DNA of 64,000 bases from Brevundimonas sp. SORGH_AS_0993. Its GTDB lineage: Bacteria > Pseudomonadota > Alphaproteobacteria > Caulobacterales > Caulobacteraceae. Shown piece by piece: positions 29,593-37,345 of this stretch. Location of the stretch: contig NZ_JAUTAH010000001.1 in assembly GCF_030818545.1 (NCBI RefSeq), forward strand, positions 1,369,001 through 1,433,000, given 5' to 3'. The notes under the pieces were generated by a model. That model worked only from the letters and a program-made list of their open reading frames with translations. It had not been told where the DNA came from and did not search any database. Position 1 is the first letter of the stretch. Every line of letters starts with the position of its first letter. The position numbers and the translations under genes are program-made.

Positions 29593-30000
29593 TCAGGGCC
29601 GGGCGTTCTTGGGCAGTGCGGCGACTTCTTCCGGCGTCAGAGCCTTGTCGACGAAGCCTCGGCAACGACCGTCGCCCGGCATGCCGTTCGGCACGGCGAC
29701 GTGGACCTGATCGCCGACACAGATGAAGCTGGAGGCGCCCAGCACCGGCTGGACTGACAGGGCCAGGGCGTTGTCCAGGTTCCAGCACCCGCCGCCCGTG
29801 GAAATCTTGAACACCTGGCCGCGATAGGTGCGGATGTTGAGGTCCGTCGTGCTGGCCGCGCGGAAGTTCTGGATGTCTTCGACCCTGAAACACTGGGTGG
29901 CGCGGTCGGTGCGCGCGACGCCGGCCCCGCTGGGCGGAACGGGCGCACAGCCGGCCGCCGAGACGGCTGCAAGAGCGAGAGCGAGGGGGACAAGGCGCAT
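29593..30000 (-). CDS. Small lipoprotein, DUF6491-like
   Basis: A 135-residue protein with a lipoprotein signal (MRLVPLALALAAVSAAGC, lipobox AAGC at about 15-18). The mature part contains CFRVEDIQNFRAASTTDLNI, a CW pair and ICVGDQVHV, a pattern I associate with the DUF6491 family of small alphaproteobacterial lipoproteins. Function is unknown. It lies about 70 bp upstream of the exported protein at 29079 on the same strand. Confidence 0.72.
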   Translation of the reverse strand: MRLVPLALALAAVSAAGCAPVPPSGAGVARTDRATQCFRVEDIQNFRAASTTDLNIRTYRGQVFKISTGGGCWNLDNALALSVQPVLGASSFICVGDQVHVAVPNGMPGDGRCRGFVDKALTPEEVAALPKNARP

Positions 30001-30048
30001 GACGGAGGATCCTTTCAACGGAAAGCGCCCAGAACCTTCCGCCTGGAT

Positions 30049-31824
30049 TCAGGCGCTTTCAAGGGACTTGGGCGCGACCCGCGCGGCCAGGGCCGCAGGG
30101 ACAGGCGACGGACGCCCCAGGATCAGAGCCGCGACATGATCCGCCAGCAGAGGCGCGACACAGAAGCCGCGCGAGCCGAGGCCGCCCAGGACATAAAGCC
30201 CGTCCTCCAGGCGCCCGGCCACCGGCAGGCGGTCCGGCGTGGCAGCCCGAACGGCGACGCGGCGCTGCGTCTCGCCGGCCTGGGCGCGGGCCGCCAGGCG
30301 GGGCAGGCGCGCGGCCAAGGTCGCCAGGTTGGCGACGCTTTCTTCGTCGCGGGGCGTCAGGTCGACATCGCCGCGCTTGTGCGTCGCGCCAAACAGAACG
30401 CCATCGGCCGTCGGCGCCGCATAGCCGCCCCAGGCGACGGCCGGCGCGGTCTGTCCCGCGACCCAGTCCGCCTGACCGCGCACCGGCGACAGGGCCAGCC
30501 GGTCGCCCAGCAGGGCCGCCGCACCCCAACCGGCCGTGACCACCACCGCCTCGACCTCGATCAGGACACCGCCGTCGGGGTCGATCAGACGCCACAGGTC
30601 GCCTGCACGCTGCAGGGCGGCCGCCTCGCCGTTCAGAATCTCGACGCCGTCCAGCCAGGCCCCCAGAACCGCGGCGGGACGCACCACGCGGGCGTCGCGC
30701 ATCATCAGCCCGCCCTCCGATACCGGCTCGCCCAGCCAGGCGCCGGCCGTCGCGGCGTCCACCGCGGCCATGGCGCCATCGGGCCAAATGGGCTGGGCGG
30801 CGATCTTGGCGAAGCGGCCTTCGTCGCGCGGCTGCTGCACCAGTTGCAGCACGCCCTGGGACAGGACGGCGCCCGGCGTGCGGTCATAGAGGTCGCGCGC
30901 CCGCTCCAGGGCCTGGGCGTACAGGGCCGCCACCGTCTGGTCGCCCGCATCCAGTCGCGGGGTCGCCAGGCCGGCGGGAAAGCCCGAACCGCCCGCGCCC
31001 GGCGCCTGGGCCTCGATCACGGTCGGCCGGTGGCCCAGGGCGGCCAGGGCCCGCGCCACGGCCGCTCCGGCCACGCCCGCCCCGACCACCGCCACGCGCG
31101 GTGCGGGAGACCCAGGCGCTTCGCCAGGCAGCCGCGCCTCCAGCCGTTCACGCTTGCGGCCATGACCGGGGCGTTTGTCCACGACGAAGCCGCGCTCAGC
31201 CAAGCCGCGCCGCACCGCGCCGGCGACGGTGAAGGTGGCCAGGCGCGCGCCTGGCGCGGATCGGGCGGCCACGCCGTCCAGCACCTCGGCCGACCACATG
31301 CCGGGGTTCAAGGCGGGCGAAAACCCGTCCAGGAACCAGGCGTCCGCCTGTCCCGACCATTGCGCCAGCGCCCAGGCGGCGTCGCCGATCGCCAGGTCCA
31401 GAACGGCGTCGAACATCGGCAGGTCGATACGGTGAAAGCCGGGCGCGCCCGCCGGCCAGGCCGCGATCAAAGGGGCGGCCGCATCGGCCAGTTCGGGCCA
31501 GGCGTTCAGGGCGCGGGCCGCCTCCTGCGCCGTCAGGGGAAAGCCCTCTATGGAGAAGACGTGCAACCGTCCGCCGGCGGGCCGCGTGCAGCGCCAAAGG
31601 TCCAGCAAGGCGACGATGTTCAGGCCCGTGCCGAAGCCCAGCTCCGCGACGGTGAAGCGCGGCCGATCCGCCCAGGCCTCGGGCAGGCCGCAGCCCTGCA
31701 GGAAGACGGCGCGGGTCTCCGCCAGGCCGTCGTCGCGCGAGAAATAGACGTCGCCGAACCGGCCTGAACGGGGTTCGTCTTCGTCGGTCCAGGTCAGGCG
31801 GGGCGAGGCGTCGTCGGTCGTCAT
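30049..31824 (-). CDS. mnmC: MnmC, bifunctional tRNA 5-(methylaminomethyl)-2-thiouridine biosynthesis enzyme
   Basis: Carries out the last two steps of mnm5s2U34 formation in tRNA. Of 591 residues, the N-terminal methyltransferase part has the SAM-binding ELGFGTGLN (61-69) and WFLDGFSPALNPGMW. The C-terminal FAD-dependent oxidoreductase part opens with GAGVAG at 248-253 and ends with GGLGSRGFCVAPLLAD. Both halves are complete. A short terminator hairpin upstream separates it from the lipoprotein gene. Confidence 0.95.
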   Translation of the reverse strand: MTTDDASPRLTWTDEDEPRSGRFGDVYFSRDDGLAETRAVFLQGCGLPEAWADRPRFTVAELGFGTGLNIVALLDLWRCTRPAGGRLHVFSIEGFPLTAQEAARALNAWPELADAAAPLIAAWPAGAPGFHRIDLPMFDAVLDLAIGDAAWALAQWSGQADAWFLDGFSPALNPGMWSAEVLDGVAARSAPGARLATFTVAGAVRRGLAERGFVVDKRPGHGRKRERLEARLPGEAPGSPAPRVAVVGAGVAGAAVARALAALGHRPTVIEAQAPGAGGSGFPAGLATPRLDAGDQTVAALYAQALERARDLYDRTPGAVLSQGVLQLVQQPRDEGRFAKIAAQPIWPDGAMAAVDAATAGAWLGEPVSEGGLMMRDARVVRPAAVLGAWLDGVEILNGEAAALQRAGDLWRLIDPDGGVLIEVEAVVVTAGWGAAALLGDRLALSPVRGQADWVAGQTAPAVAWGGYAAPTADGVLFGATHKRGDVDLTPRDEESVANLATLAARLPRLAARAQAGETQRRVAVRAATPDRLPVAGRLEDGLYVLGGLGSRGFCVAPLLADHVAALILGRPSPVPAALAARVAPKSLESA

Positions 31825-31850
31825 GGGGCGACCTCTAGCATGCGCCCGGC

Positions 31851-31878
31851 AAAAGGGCCGCCCCTCGAGGGCGGCCCC
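31851..31878 (-). terminator. Rho-independent terminator after the 31900-32247 lipoprotein gene
   Basis: On the minus strand GGGGCCGCCC-TCGA-GGGGCGGCCC forms a 10-bp stem with a TCGA loop (31855-31878), followed by TTTT. Confidence 0.8.
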
Positions 31879-31899
31879 GCAGATCGTCCGAAAACCGAA

Positions 31900-32247
31900 T
31901 TAGTGCGCGGCGGGGGCCGACGGCGCGGCAGGGGCCGTGTTGGACGCCGGAGCCGGCGTGACCGCAGCGGAAGTCGGGACGGCGCCCGCCTCGGGCGCGG
32001 TCCCGGCGTCGGGCGCCGTCGCACCCAGGGCGGCGCTGTCCAGCGCACCGGCGTTCTGCGCCGTCTGATCGGCGATCAGGGCGGCCTGGCGGGCGGCCTC
32101 CTCGGGCGTCAGGACGGCGTCCTCGGCGGCTCCGGCGGCCTCTACTGCATCGCTGGCGGGCGCGGCGGCATGCTGTTCTTCCTTCTTCTGGCAGGCGGCC
32201 AGCGCCAGGACGACGGCGGCTGCGGCGAACAGGACGGGAAGGCGCAT
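31900..32247 (-). CDS. Small Ala/Pro-rich lipoprotein
   Basis: A 115-residue protein with a lipoprotein signal (MRLPVLFAAAAVVLALAAC; lipobox LAAC, Cys at 19) followed by QKKEEQHAAAP and a low-complexity Ala/Pro/Thr tail. There is no recognisable domain. Such proteins are common as outer-membrane or periplasmic lipoproteins of unknown role. It lies downstream of motA on the same strand and ends in its own terminator. Confidence 0.75.
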   Translation of the reverse strand: MRLPVLFAAAAVVLALAACQKKEEQHAAAPASDAVEAAGAAEDAVLTPEEAARQAALIADQTAQNAGALDSAALGATAPDAGTAPEAGAVPTSAAVTPAPASNTAPAAPSAPAAH

Positions 32248-32314
32248 GAGAGGTCTCCGAAACGGTCTGCGGACGATACCGCCGCCCGAAAGCGGCGGGC
32301 AAGCGGCGCCGGGA

Positions 32315-33181
32315 TCAGTCGCTGGTGATGTTGTTCAGGGTTTCTTCCATCTCGGCGAAGGAGGGCTGGGCCGGCGACGGAATGTCGCCCCGGCCGATCT
32401 CGACCGAGATCTGGGCGGCGTTGCCATGCAGGTGGGCGACCAGCACCGACTGGATGATCTTATAATAGGCCGCTTCCTCGTTGATGATGGCGGTCAGGCG
32501 CGCGGCGAACGGGCCGACCAGGCCATAGGCCAGGAACACGCCCATGAAGGTGCCGACCAGGGCGCCGCCGATCATGCCGCCCAGAACCTCGGGCGGCTCG
32601 GTGATCGATCCCATGGTCTTGATGACCCCCAGCACGGCCGCGACGATGCCAAGAGCCGGCAGGCCGTCGGCCAGGTTCTGCAGGGCGTGGGCGTTTTCCA
32701 GATGTTCGTGATGGTGCTTTTCCAGCTGCTTTTCCATCATGTCCTCGACCTGGTGGGGGTCTTCCAGGTTCATGGTCATCATCCGCAGGGTGTCGCAGAT
32801 GAAATCGACGGCGAAATGGTCCTTCAGCACTTTGGGGTACTTCTGGAAAATGGTCGATTCCTTGGGCTTTTCGATGTGGCTTTCCAGGGCCACGACGCCC
32901 TTGGACTTCATGGTCTTGGTCAGCTGGAACAACAGCGACAGCAGGTCCTTGTAGTCCTGCTTCTTCCATTTGGGGCCGGCGAACGCCTTGCCCAGGCCGC
33001 CCATCGAGCCCTTGATGACGGGCATGGAGTTGGAGATCAGGAAGGCGGCGATCCCTGCCCCGCCGATGGCCATCAACTCATGCGGCGCGGCGTGCATGAT
33101 GACTTCGAACTTGCCGCCCGAAATGGCGTAGCTGCCGAAGACGAGGCCGAACAGCAGCACGATGCCGATGATCTGGAACAT
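32315..33181 (-). CDS. motA: MotA, flagellar motor stator protein
   Basis: Proton-channel stator subunit that pairs with MotB around the flagellar rotor. The 288-residue protein has the expected four membrane helices: two N-terminal (IIGIVLLFGLVFGSYAI; LMAIGGAGIAAFLI) and two after a large cytoplasmic loop (ALGIVAAVLGVIKTMG; GTFMGVFLAYGLVGPFAARL). The loop holds the charged region (HHHEHLENAHALQ) that meets FliG. No motB is adjacent, as also in Caulobacter. Confidence 0.95.
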   Translation of the reverse strand: MFQIIGIVLLFGLVFGSYAISGGKFEVIMHAAPHELMAIGGAGIAAFLISNSMPVIKGSMGGLGKAFAGPKWKKQDYKDLLSLLFQLTKTMKSKGVVALESHIEKPKESTIFQKYPKVLKDHFAVDFICDTLRMMTMNLEDPHQVEDMMEKQLEKHHHEHLENAHALQNLADGLPALGIVAAVLGVIKTMGSITEPPEVLGGMIGGALVGTFMGVFLAYGLVGPFAARLTAIINEEAAYYKIIQSVLVAHLHGNAAQISVEIGRGDIPSPAQPSFAEMEETLNNITSD

Positions 33182-33266
33182 GGGGGCGGACGATCCTGAC
33201 GCGAGAGGTCGGGATCATCGCCATTAATCATTAAGACGGTGTTTCCCGAACGCCGTCCTTCGCCGC

Positions 33267-35066
33267 CTAAAGCCGGGTTTCGCCGCCCAGGATCGCCTGA
33301 CGCGCCGCCAGGGTGAGCTTGTGATAACCCGTCTTGCCGCCGCGCACATAAAGGGCCGCGCCCGTCCGGGCCGGGTCGAAACCGTCGGCGACCAGGTCCG
33401 CCTTGCGATACTTGAACGTCCCCGTGGTTTCGGCCGCCTCGATCAGGCGCACGAACACCGGCTGGGCGTAGGGCGGCAGCTTGGCCTCCACATAGTCGGC
33501 GAAGGTTTTGGCGTCGAACTTGCCCTCCAGCACCAGGGCCGCCATCCCCGCCTTGCCGTCCTGGCCCGGCACCGGCACGCCATAGACGATGGCCTCCTCC
33601 ACGCCCGGCGCCTCGACCAGGATCTGTTCGACCTCGGAGGTGGAGACGTTCTCGCCCTTCCAGCGGAAGGTGTCGCCCATCCGGTCGACGAAGTAGAAAT
33701 AGCCCTCGCTGTCCTGGCGCATCAGGTCGCCCGTGCGGAACCAGCGGTCGCCGCGCTTGAACACGTCGGTCAGGATTTTCTTCTGCGAGGCGGCCTTGTC
33801 GGCATAGCCCGAGAAGTCGTGGCGAATGTCGTTTCCGATCAGACCGATGGCCTCCCCGACTTCGCCGACCTTCACCGGCCGGCACAGACCTTCAGGGCCG
33901 CGCACCGGCTGTTCGGTGTCGACGTCGAACTGGACCAGGCGGATGTTGATCTGCGTCTTCAGATAGCCGGGGACCCGGCCGATGGCGCCCTGTTTGCCGT
34001 CGAAGTTGAACAGAGAAACATTGCCCTCGGTGGAACCATAGAACTCCAGCACCTCCGGGATGTCGAACCGGCTCTGGAAGTCGGGCCAGACGTCGGCGCG
34101 CAGGCCGTTGCCGAAGGCCAGACGCAGCTTGTGCTTCTTCTCGTCCTCCTGCGGCGGGCAGTTGACCAGATAGCGGCACAGCTCGCCGATATAGACGAAC
34201 ATGGTCGCGCCCGACGACCGCACGTCGGGCCAGAAGTTGGTGGCCGAGAATTTCTTGCGCAGCACCAGCCGTGCGCCGTTCAGCAGGGCCGCCCCCACGC
34301 CGACCAGGCCGCCGGTCGAATGATACAGCGGCAGAACGTTGAAGATCCGGTCCTGGGGCGTAGAGCGGGTGGCGCCCGCAAAGGCGCGCATATAGGTCCG
34401 CGCCCGCGAGTGGGGGATGCGCGCCGCCTTGGGCAGGCCCGTCGTCCCGGAGGTATAGATGTATAGGGCGGTGTCGCGGTTGGTCAGGCCCTCGCGCGCC
34501 GTGCGGCCGGGCCGCACCGAGGAGGCGCCGCGCACCGGCTTGTCGATGCCGCGCCGGTCGCTGGTCTCCATCTCTTCCGGCAGGGCCAGGACCCACAGCA
34601 TCAGATTGTGGGCGACCAGGGGCCGCGCCTCCTCGATCTGGCGCCAGCAGTCCTGGTCGGCGACCACCTGGAAAGCGTTGGAGATGGTCAGGCAGTGCGC
34701 CAGACCCTGACCGTTCAGATTGGTGTTGATCAGGGCGGTCGGCACGCCGACCTTCGAAAAGCCGATCCACGCCGCCAGGTATTCGATCCGGTTGGTCATC
34801 ATCAGGGCGATGGTGTCGCTGCGCCGCAGGCCCCGGCTCTTGGCCCAGTTGCCGAAGCGGTTGGCCATCGCGTCCAGCTCGCGATAGGTCAGCTTGCGGG
34901 TTTCGTCCTCGACGGCGATGTTGTTCGGGAACTTGTCGACCGCCTCTTCGAAGTCGTCGCAAAGCAGGACGTCGCTGTCCAGCTTGATCGGCTTGATGCG
35001 TTTGAGCAGGCGGAACAGGCCGCGAGCGAACCGGATGTCCCGACGGATATTCGCTACAAAGCCCAT
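33267..35066 (-). CDS. Long-chain acyl-CoA synthetase (FadD/FATP-like)
   Basis: AMP-forming ligase that activates fatty acids as CoA thioesters. The 599-residue protein has the adenylate-forming P-loop motif LYIYTSGTTGLPKAARIPH (about 201-219), EFYGSTEGNVSLFNF, and the hinge region WFRTGDLMRQDSEGYFYFVD. The EFYGSTEGN form is typical of the very-long-chain/FATP-like subgroup. The start at 35066 (MGFVANIRRDIRF) was preferred over a longer frame to 35135. It is a single gene. Confidence 0.93.
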   Translation of the reverse strand: MGFVANIRRDIRFARGLFRLLKRIKPIKLDSDVLLCDDFEEAVDKFPNNIAVEDETRKLTYRELDAMANRFGNWAKSRGLRRSDTIALMMTNRIEYLAAWIGFSKVGVPTALINTNLNGQGLAHCLTISNAFQVVADQDCWRQIEEARPLVAHNLMLWVLALPEEMETSDRRGIDKPVRGASSVRPGRTAREGLTNRDTALYIYTSGTTGLPKAARIPHSRARTYMRAFAGATRSTPQDRIFNVLPLYHSTGGLVGVGAALLNGARLVLRKKFSATNFWPDVRSSGATMFVYIGELCRYLVNCPPQEDEKKHKLRLAFGNGLRADVWPDFQSRFDIPEVLEFYGSTEGNVSLFNFDGKQGAIGRVPGYLKTQINIRLVQFDVDTEQPVRGPEGLCRPVKVGEVGEAIGLIGNDIRHDFSGYADKAASQKKILTDVFKRGDRWFRTGDLMRQDSEGYFYFVDRMGDTFRWKGENVSTSEVEQILVEAPGVEEAIVYGVPVPGQDGKAGMAALVLEGKFDAKTFADYVEAKLPPYAQPVFVRLIEAAETTGTFKYRKADLVADGFDPARTGAALYVRGGKTGYHKLTLAARQAILGGETRL

Positions 35067-35387
35067 GCGCGCCGCAACTCCGAGTCTAAAGCCTGTGTCA
35101 TCTTCGGTGATGACGAATGGGGGCCTCCGGGTCAATCGCGCGACTGTCTCGCCCGTCGTTTGGCCCGCGGGTTCGGCCTCCCTGCCTGCCTCGTTTGTCG
35201 CGTTGACGCGGCGGAAATCCAGAGCCCCGCCTGCTAATTATCGCCGCAAACCTGCAGCTCCGCCCCGAAATCGCCGCGAGGTCCGACACATTCCGGCGAC
35301 AAGGGTGTTTCTTCGGGGCATTTGCGCCGCTGGCGGAACGCGCTCCTCGACGACGGGTTGGTGGACCGACGTTATGGAGGACGAACC
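35067..35387. other. Intergenic region with no recognised feature
   Basis: This 321-bp gap separates the acyl-CoA synthetase (minus) from the gene at 35388 (plus), so it should hold two divergent promoters. I could not assign either. Open frames here are shadow frames with no family features. Confidence 0.5.
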
Positions 35388-35960
35388 ATGTCGATGACCT
35401 ACACCAACGCCGAAGCCGAAGCCCGCACCCAAGGCCGGGCGGAGCCGGCGGCCTTCGTACCCCGCTACGCCCGCCACACCCGGTCGAAGAAGGCCGTGAA
35501 GACCTGGATGATCCTGGCGCCCCTCGGCGCAATCGTCCTGCTGGGCAGCGGCGTCGCCATGATGCTCAACAGCGACGACCAGGCCGCGCCTGCGCCGATG
35601 GACGCCGCCCCGGCCATGCAGACCGCTCCTGCGGCGATCGACGCCACCCAGACGCCGGCCGCACCTGCGGCCATGACGCCGACCGCCAGCGAGACGCCGG
35701 CGCCGACAAGGCAGGACACGGTGGCACGTCGCGCTGACGTCGAACCGCACCGCGCCCCGCCCCGCTCGACCCGCGCCACGACCGAACGTCCTGCCGCGCC
35801 TGTTGAGACGCCGACCGTCTCCTCGGGTCCGCAGCCCTATTCGGCGCCCGCCACGGTCCGCCTGAACGCCCCGTCAGCCGCCCCGACCGTCTCGACGGCG
35901 ACATCCGCGCCCACGGTCCAGACGCCGCCCCCGGTGATCGTGGTCCAACCGACCGATTGA
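35388..35960 (+). CDS. Membrane-anchored Ala/Pro/Thr-rich protein, 190 aa
   Basis: Unknown function. A basic cytoplasmic N-terminus of about 45 residues (YARHTRSKKAVK) is followed by one membrane helix (MILAPLGAIVLLGSGVAMML, about 45-64), then a long Ala/Pro/Thr-rich extracytoplasmic tail with little order. The start at 35388 has the ribosome binding site GGAGG 7 bp away. A strong terminator follows the stop directly. Confidence 0.75.
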   Translation: MSMTYTNAEAEARTQGRAEPAAFVPRYARHTRSKKAVKTWMILAPLGAIVLLGSGVAMMLNSDDQAAPAPMDAAPAMQTAPAAIDATQTPAAPAAMTPTASETPAPTRQDTVARRADVEPHRAPPRSTRATTERPAAPVETPTVSSGPQPYSAPATVRLNAPSAAPTVSTATSAPTVQTPPPVIVVQPTD

Positions 35961-35967
35961 CCCAGAA

Positions 35968-35994
35968 AAGCCCCGGCCCCGCCGGGGCTTTTTT
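35968..35994 (+). terminator. Rho-independent terminator
   Basis: AAGCCCCGGC-CCC-GCCGGGGCTT forms a perfect 10-bp stem (35968-35990), followed by TTTT, 8 bp after the stop of the upstream gene. Confidence 0.9.
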
Positions 35995-36152
35995 GTCTCC
36001 CGACACAGCGACACGGCTGGGCGAAAGGGTCGCTCAGCCAGCAGGAAGTGCGAGCGGCGATCAAGGGAAGTTCGGCGTTCTGACCTTGCGGCGGCCTTCG
36101 TCCGAGGAACCCCCGGCGAAGGCGATTGTTTCGTCCTCAAAGGAGGAATCCC

Positions 36153-36458
36153 ATGCCGCGCGGCGACAAATCCAAATATACAGACAAGCAGGGACGCAAG
36201 GCCGATCACATCGCCGAAGGCTATGAAAAGCGCGGCGTCGCGGAAAAGGAAGCCGAACGGCGGGCTTGGGCCACAGTCAACAAGGACGATGCAGGCGGAA
36301 AAAATCCCGGAGGATCCGGACGTGGCAAGTCCACCGGCCATCCTGCCGCCCACAATGGCGGGCGAAAGGGCGGCGCGATCTCGGCCTCTCGCTCGAAAGC
36401 CGATCGGTCCGCCGCCGCCAAGAAGGGATGGGAAACCCGCCGCAGGAAAACGAGCTGA
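36153..36458 (+). CDS. Small, highly charged protein, 101 aa
   Basis: A lysine/arginine-rich soluble protein beginning MPRGDKSKYTDKQGRKADHI, with a Gly/Ser-rich middle (GGSGRGKSTGHPAAHNGGRK) and ending in KKGWETRRRKTS. Proteins of this look are often annotated as plasmid-stabilisation-like in alphaproteobacteria, but I see no toxin or antitoxin fold. The start at 36153 has an excellent ribosome binding site (AGGAGG, 6-bp spacing). Its high charge suggests nucleic-acid binding; that is only inference. Confidence 0.7.
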   Translation: MPRGDKSKYTDKQGRKADHIAEGYEKRGVAEKEAERRAWATVNKDDAGGKNPGGSGRGKSTGHPAAHNGGRKGGAISASRSKADRSAAAKKGWETRRRKTS

Positions 36459-36598
36459 GCCGGGCGCACGAGACGGTCCTTCACCGCCCCGCCGCCTGCG
36501 GGAGACCAGGCGGGCGGAAAACGCCGACGACTGCGGCCTGATAATTCGACAGGTGTGGCTGCTGCGACCCGCAACCCGCTAGCCGCCCGGCCAGGCGA

Positions 36599-36886
36599 TC
36601 AGGCTTGATCGAGGTCGGCGACATCCTCGCCCTTCGCTGTGGAGGGCACGGGTGTGAGAGGATCGCCGGAAAGAGGGCCTTGCGGAAGGTCGCCTTGCGG
36701 TCGATCGTCCAGGGCGGACCTGTTATTTGCGGATTCAGCCACCGGGTCGGGTCCCGGCTCGCCCGTAGGTCCGAGTCCGCCGGCTCGCAGCCGGAGCGCC
36801 TCTGAGGACGTGTTCAACGAACGCCCCCGTGCGACGCCAGCAGGCAGGGCGTCCTCGGCCTCTTGTTCCCTATTCCGATCCGTCAC
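36599..36886 (-). CDS. Possible hydrophilic hypothetical protein, 95 aa
   Basis: From a GTG at 36886, preceded by a GAGAGA stretch that may act as a ribosome binding site, the frame reads TDRNREQEAEDALPAGVARG and stays acidic and hydrophilic to VADLDQA. Its composition is less GC-skewed than neighbouring shadow frames. No family is recognised. It would fill the otherwise empty 36459-37039 gap. Confidence 0.4.
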   Translation of the reverse strand: MTDRNREQEAEDALPAGVARGRSLNTSSEALRLRAGGLGPTGEPGPDPVAESANNRSALDDRPQGDLPQGPLSGDPLTPVPSTAKGEDVADLDQA

Positions 36887-37003
36887 GGTCCCGTCTCTCT
36901 TGTAGCTGGCCGAAAGAACTCCAAGCTCACAGCCTCGAAAACGTTCCAGAGCACCCAATTGAACCTAGCCGCATGGACGTCGTCACCTGGCGGAGCGAAA
37001 GAA

Positions 37004-37043
37004 GGGGCGAGAGTCTGGGCCGAGAGTCAGGGCCGAGAGTCAG
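37004..37043. repeat. 13-bp tandem repeat at the end of the oxidase cluster
   Basis: Three copies of a GGGCCGAGAGTCA-like 13-bp unit run from 37004 to 37043. The stop codon of the gene at 37040 falls inside the last copy. Confidence 0.75.
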
Positions 37044-37345
37044 GCCGGGATCAGGAGCACCAGGCTCTGGAATACGACGCCGATCCCGCCCAGGGCGGCG
37101 CCGATCACGGCTAGAAGCAGGCCAAAGGCCCGGGTTTCGTCGGGCCTGGCCTTCAAGGCGCGGACGCCGCTCCCGCCCAGGACCGCGATGGCCGCCAGAC
37201 ATGCCAGGCTGAAGACCACTCCTGCCCCGTTCCAGGCGCCGGCGTCGCCACGGGCCACGTCTGCGGCGCTGGACAGGGCATAAAGACCGAGGAAGTGCGC
37301 GGCCCAGATCAGCAGCCCGCCCAGCATCAGCCCCCAGAACCTCAT
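37040..37345 (-). CDS. Small membrane protein of the cytochrome oxidase cluster, 101 aa
   Basis: Three hydrophobic helices are visible ([57 protein letters not shown]). The ATG at 37345 overlaps the stop of the subunit I/III fusion by 4 nt, so it is translated with the oxidase. It may be a small oxidase subunit or assembly factor; no known family was identified. Confidence 0.75.
   Translation of the reverse strand: MRFWGLMLGGLLIWAAHFLGLYALSSAADVARGDAGAWNGAGVVFSLACLAAIAVLGGSGVRALKARPDETRAFGLLLAVIGAALGGIGVVFQSLVLLIPA

Noticed and set aside
36153..36458. Toxin-antitoxin pair
   Set aside because: Only one small basic protein is present and no partner gene or toxin fold is visible.
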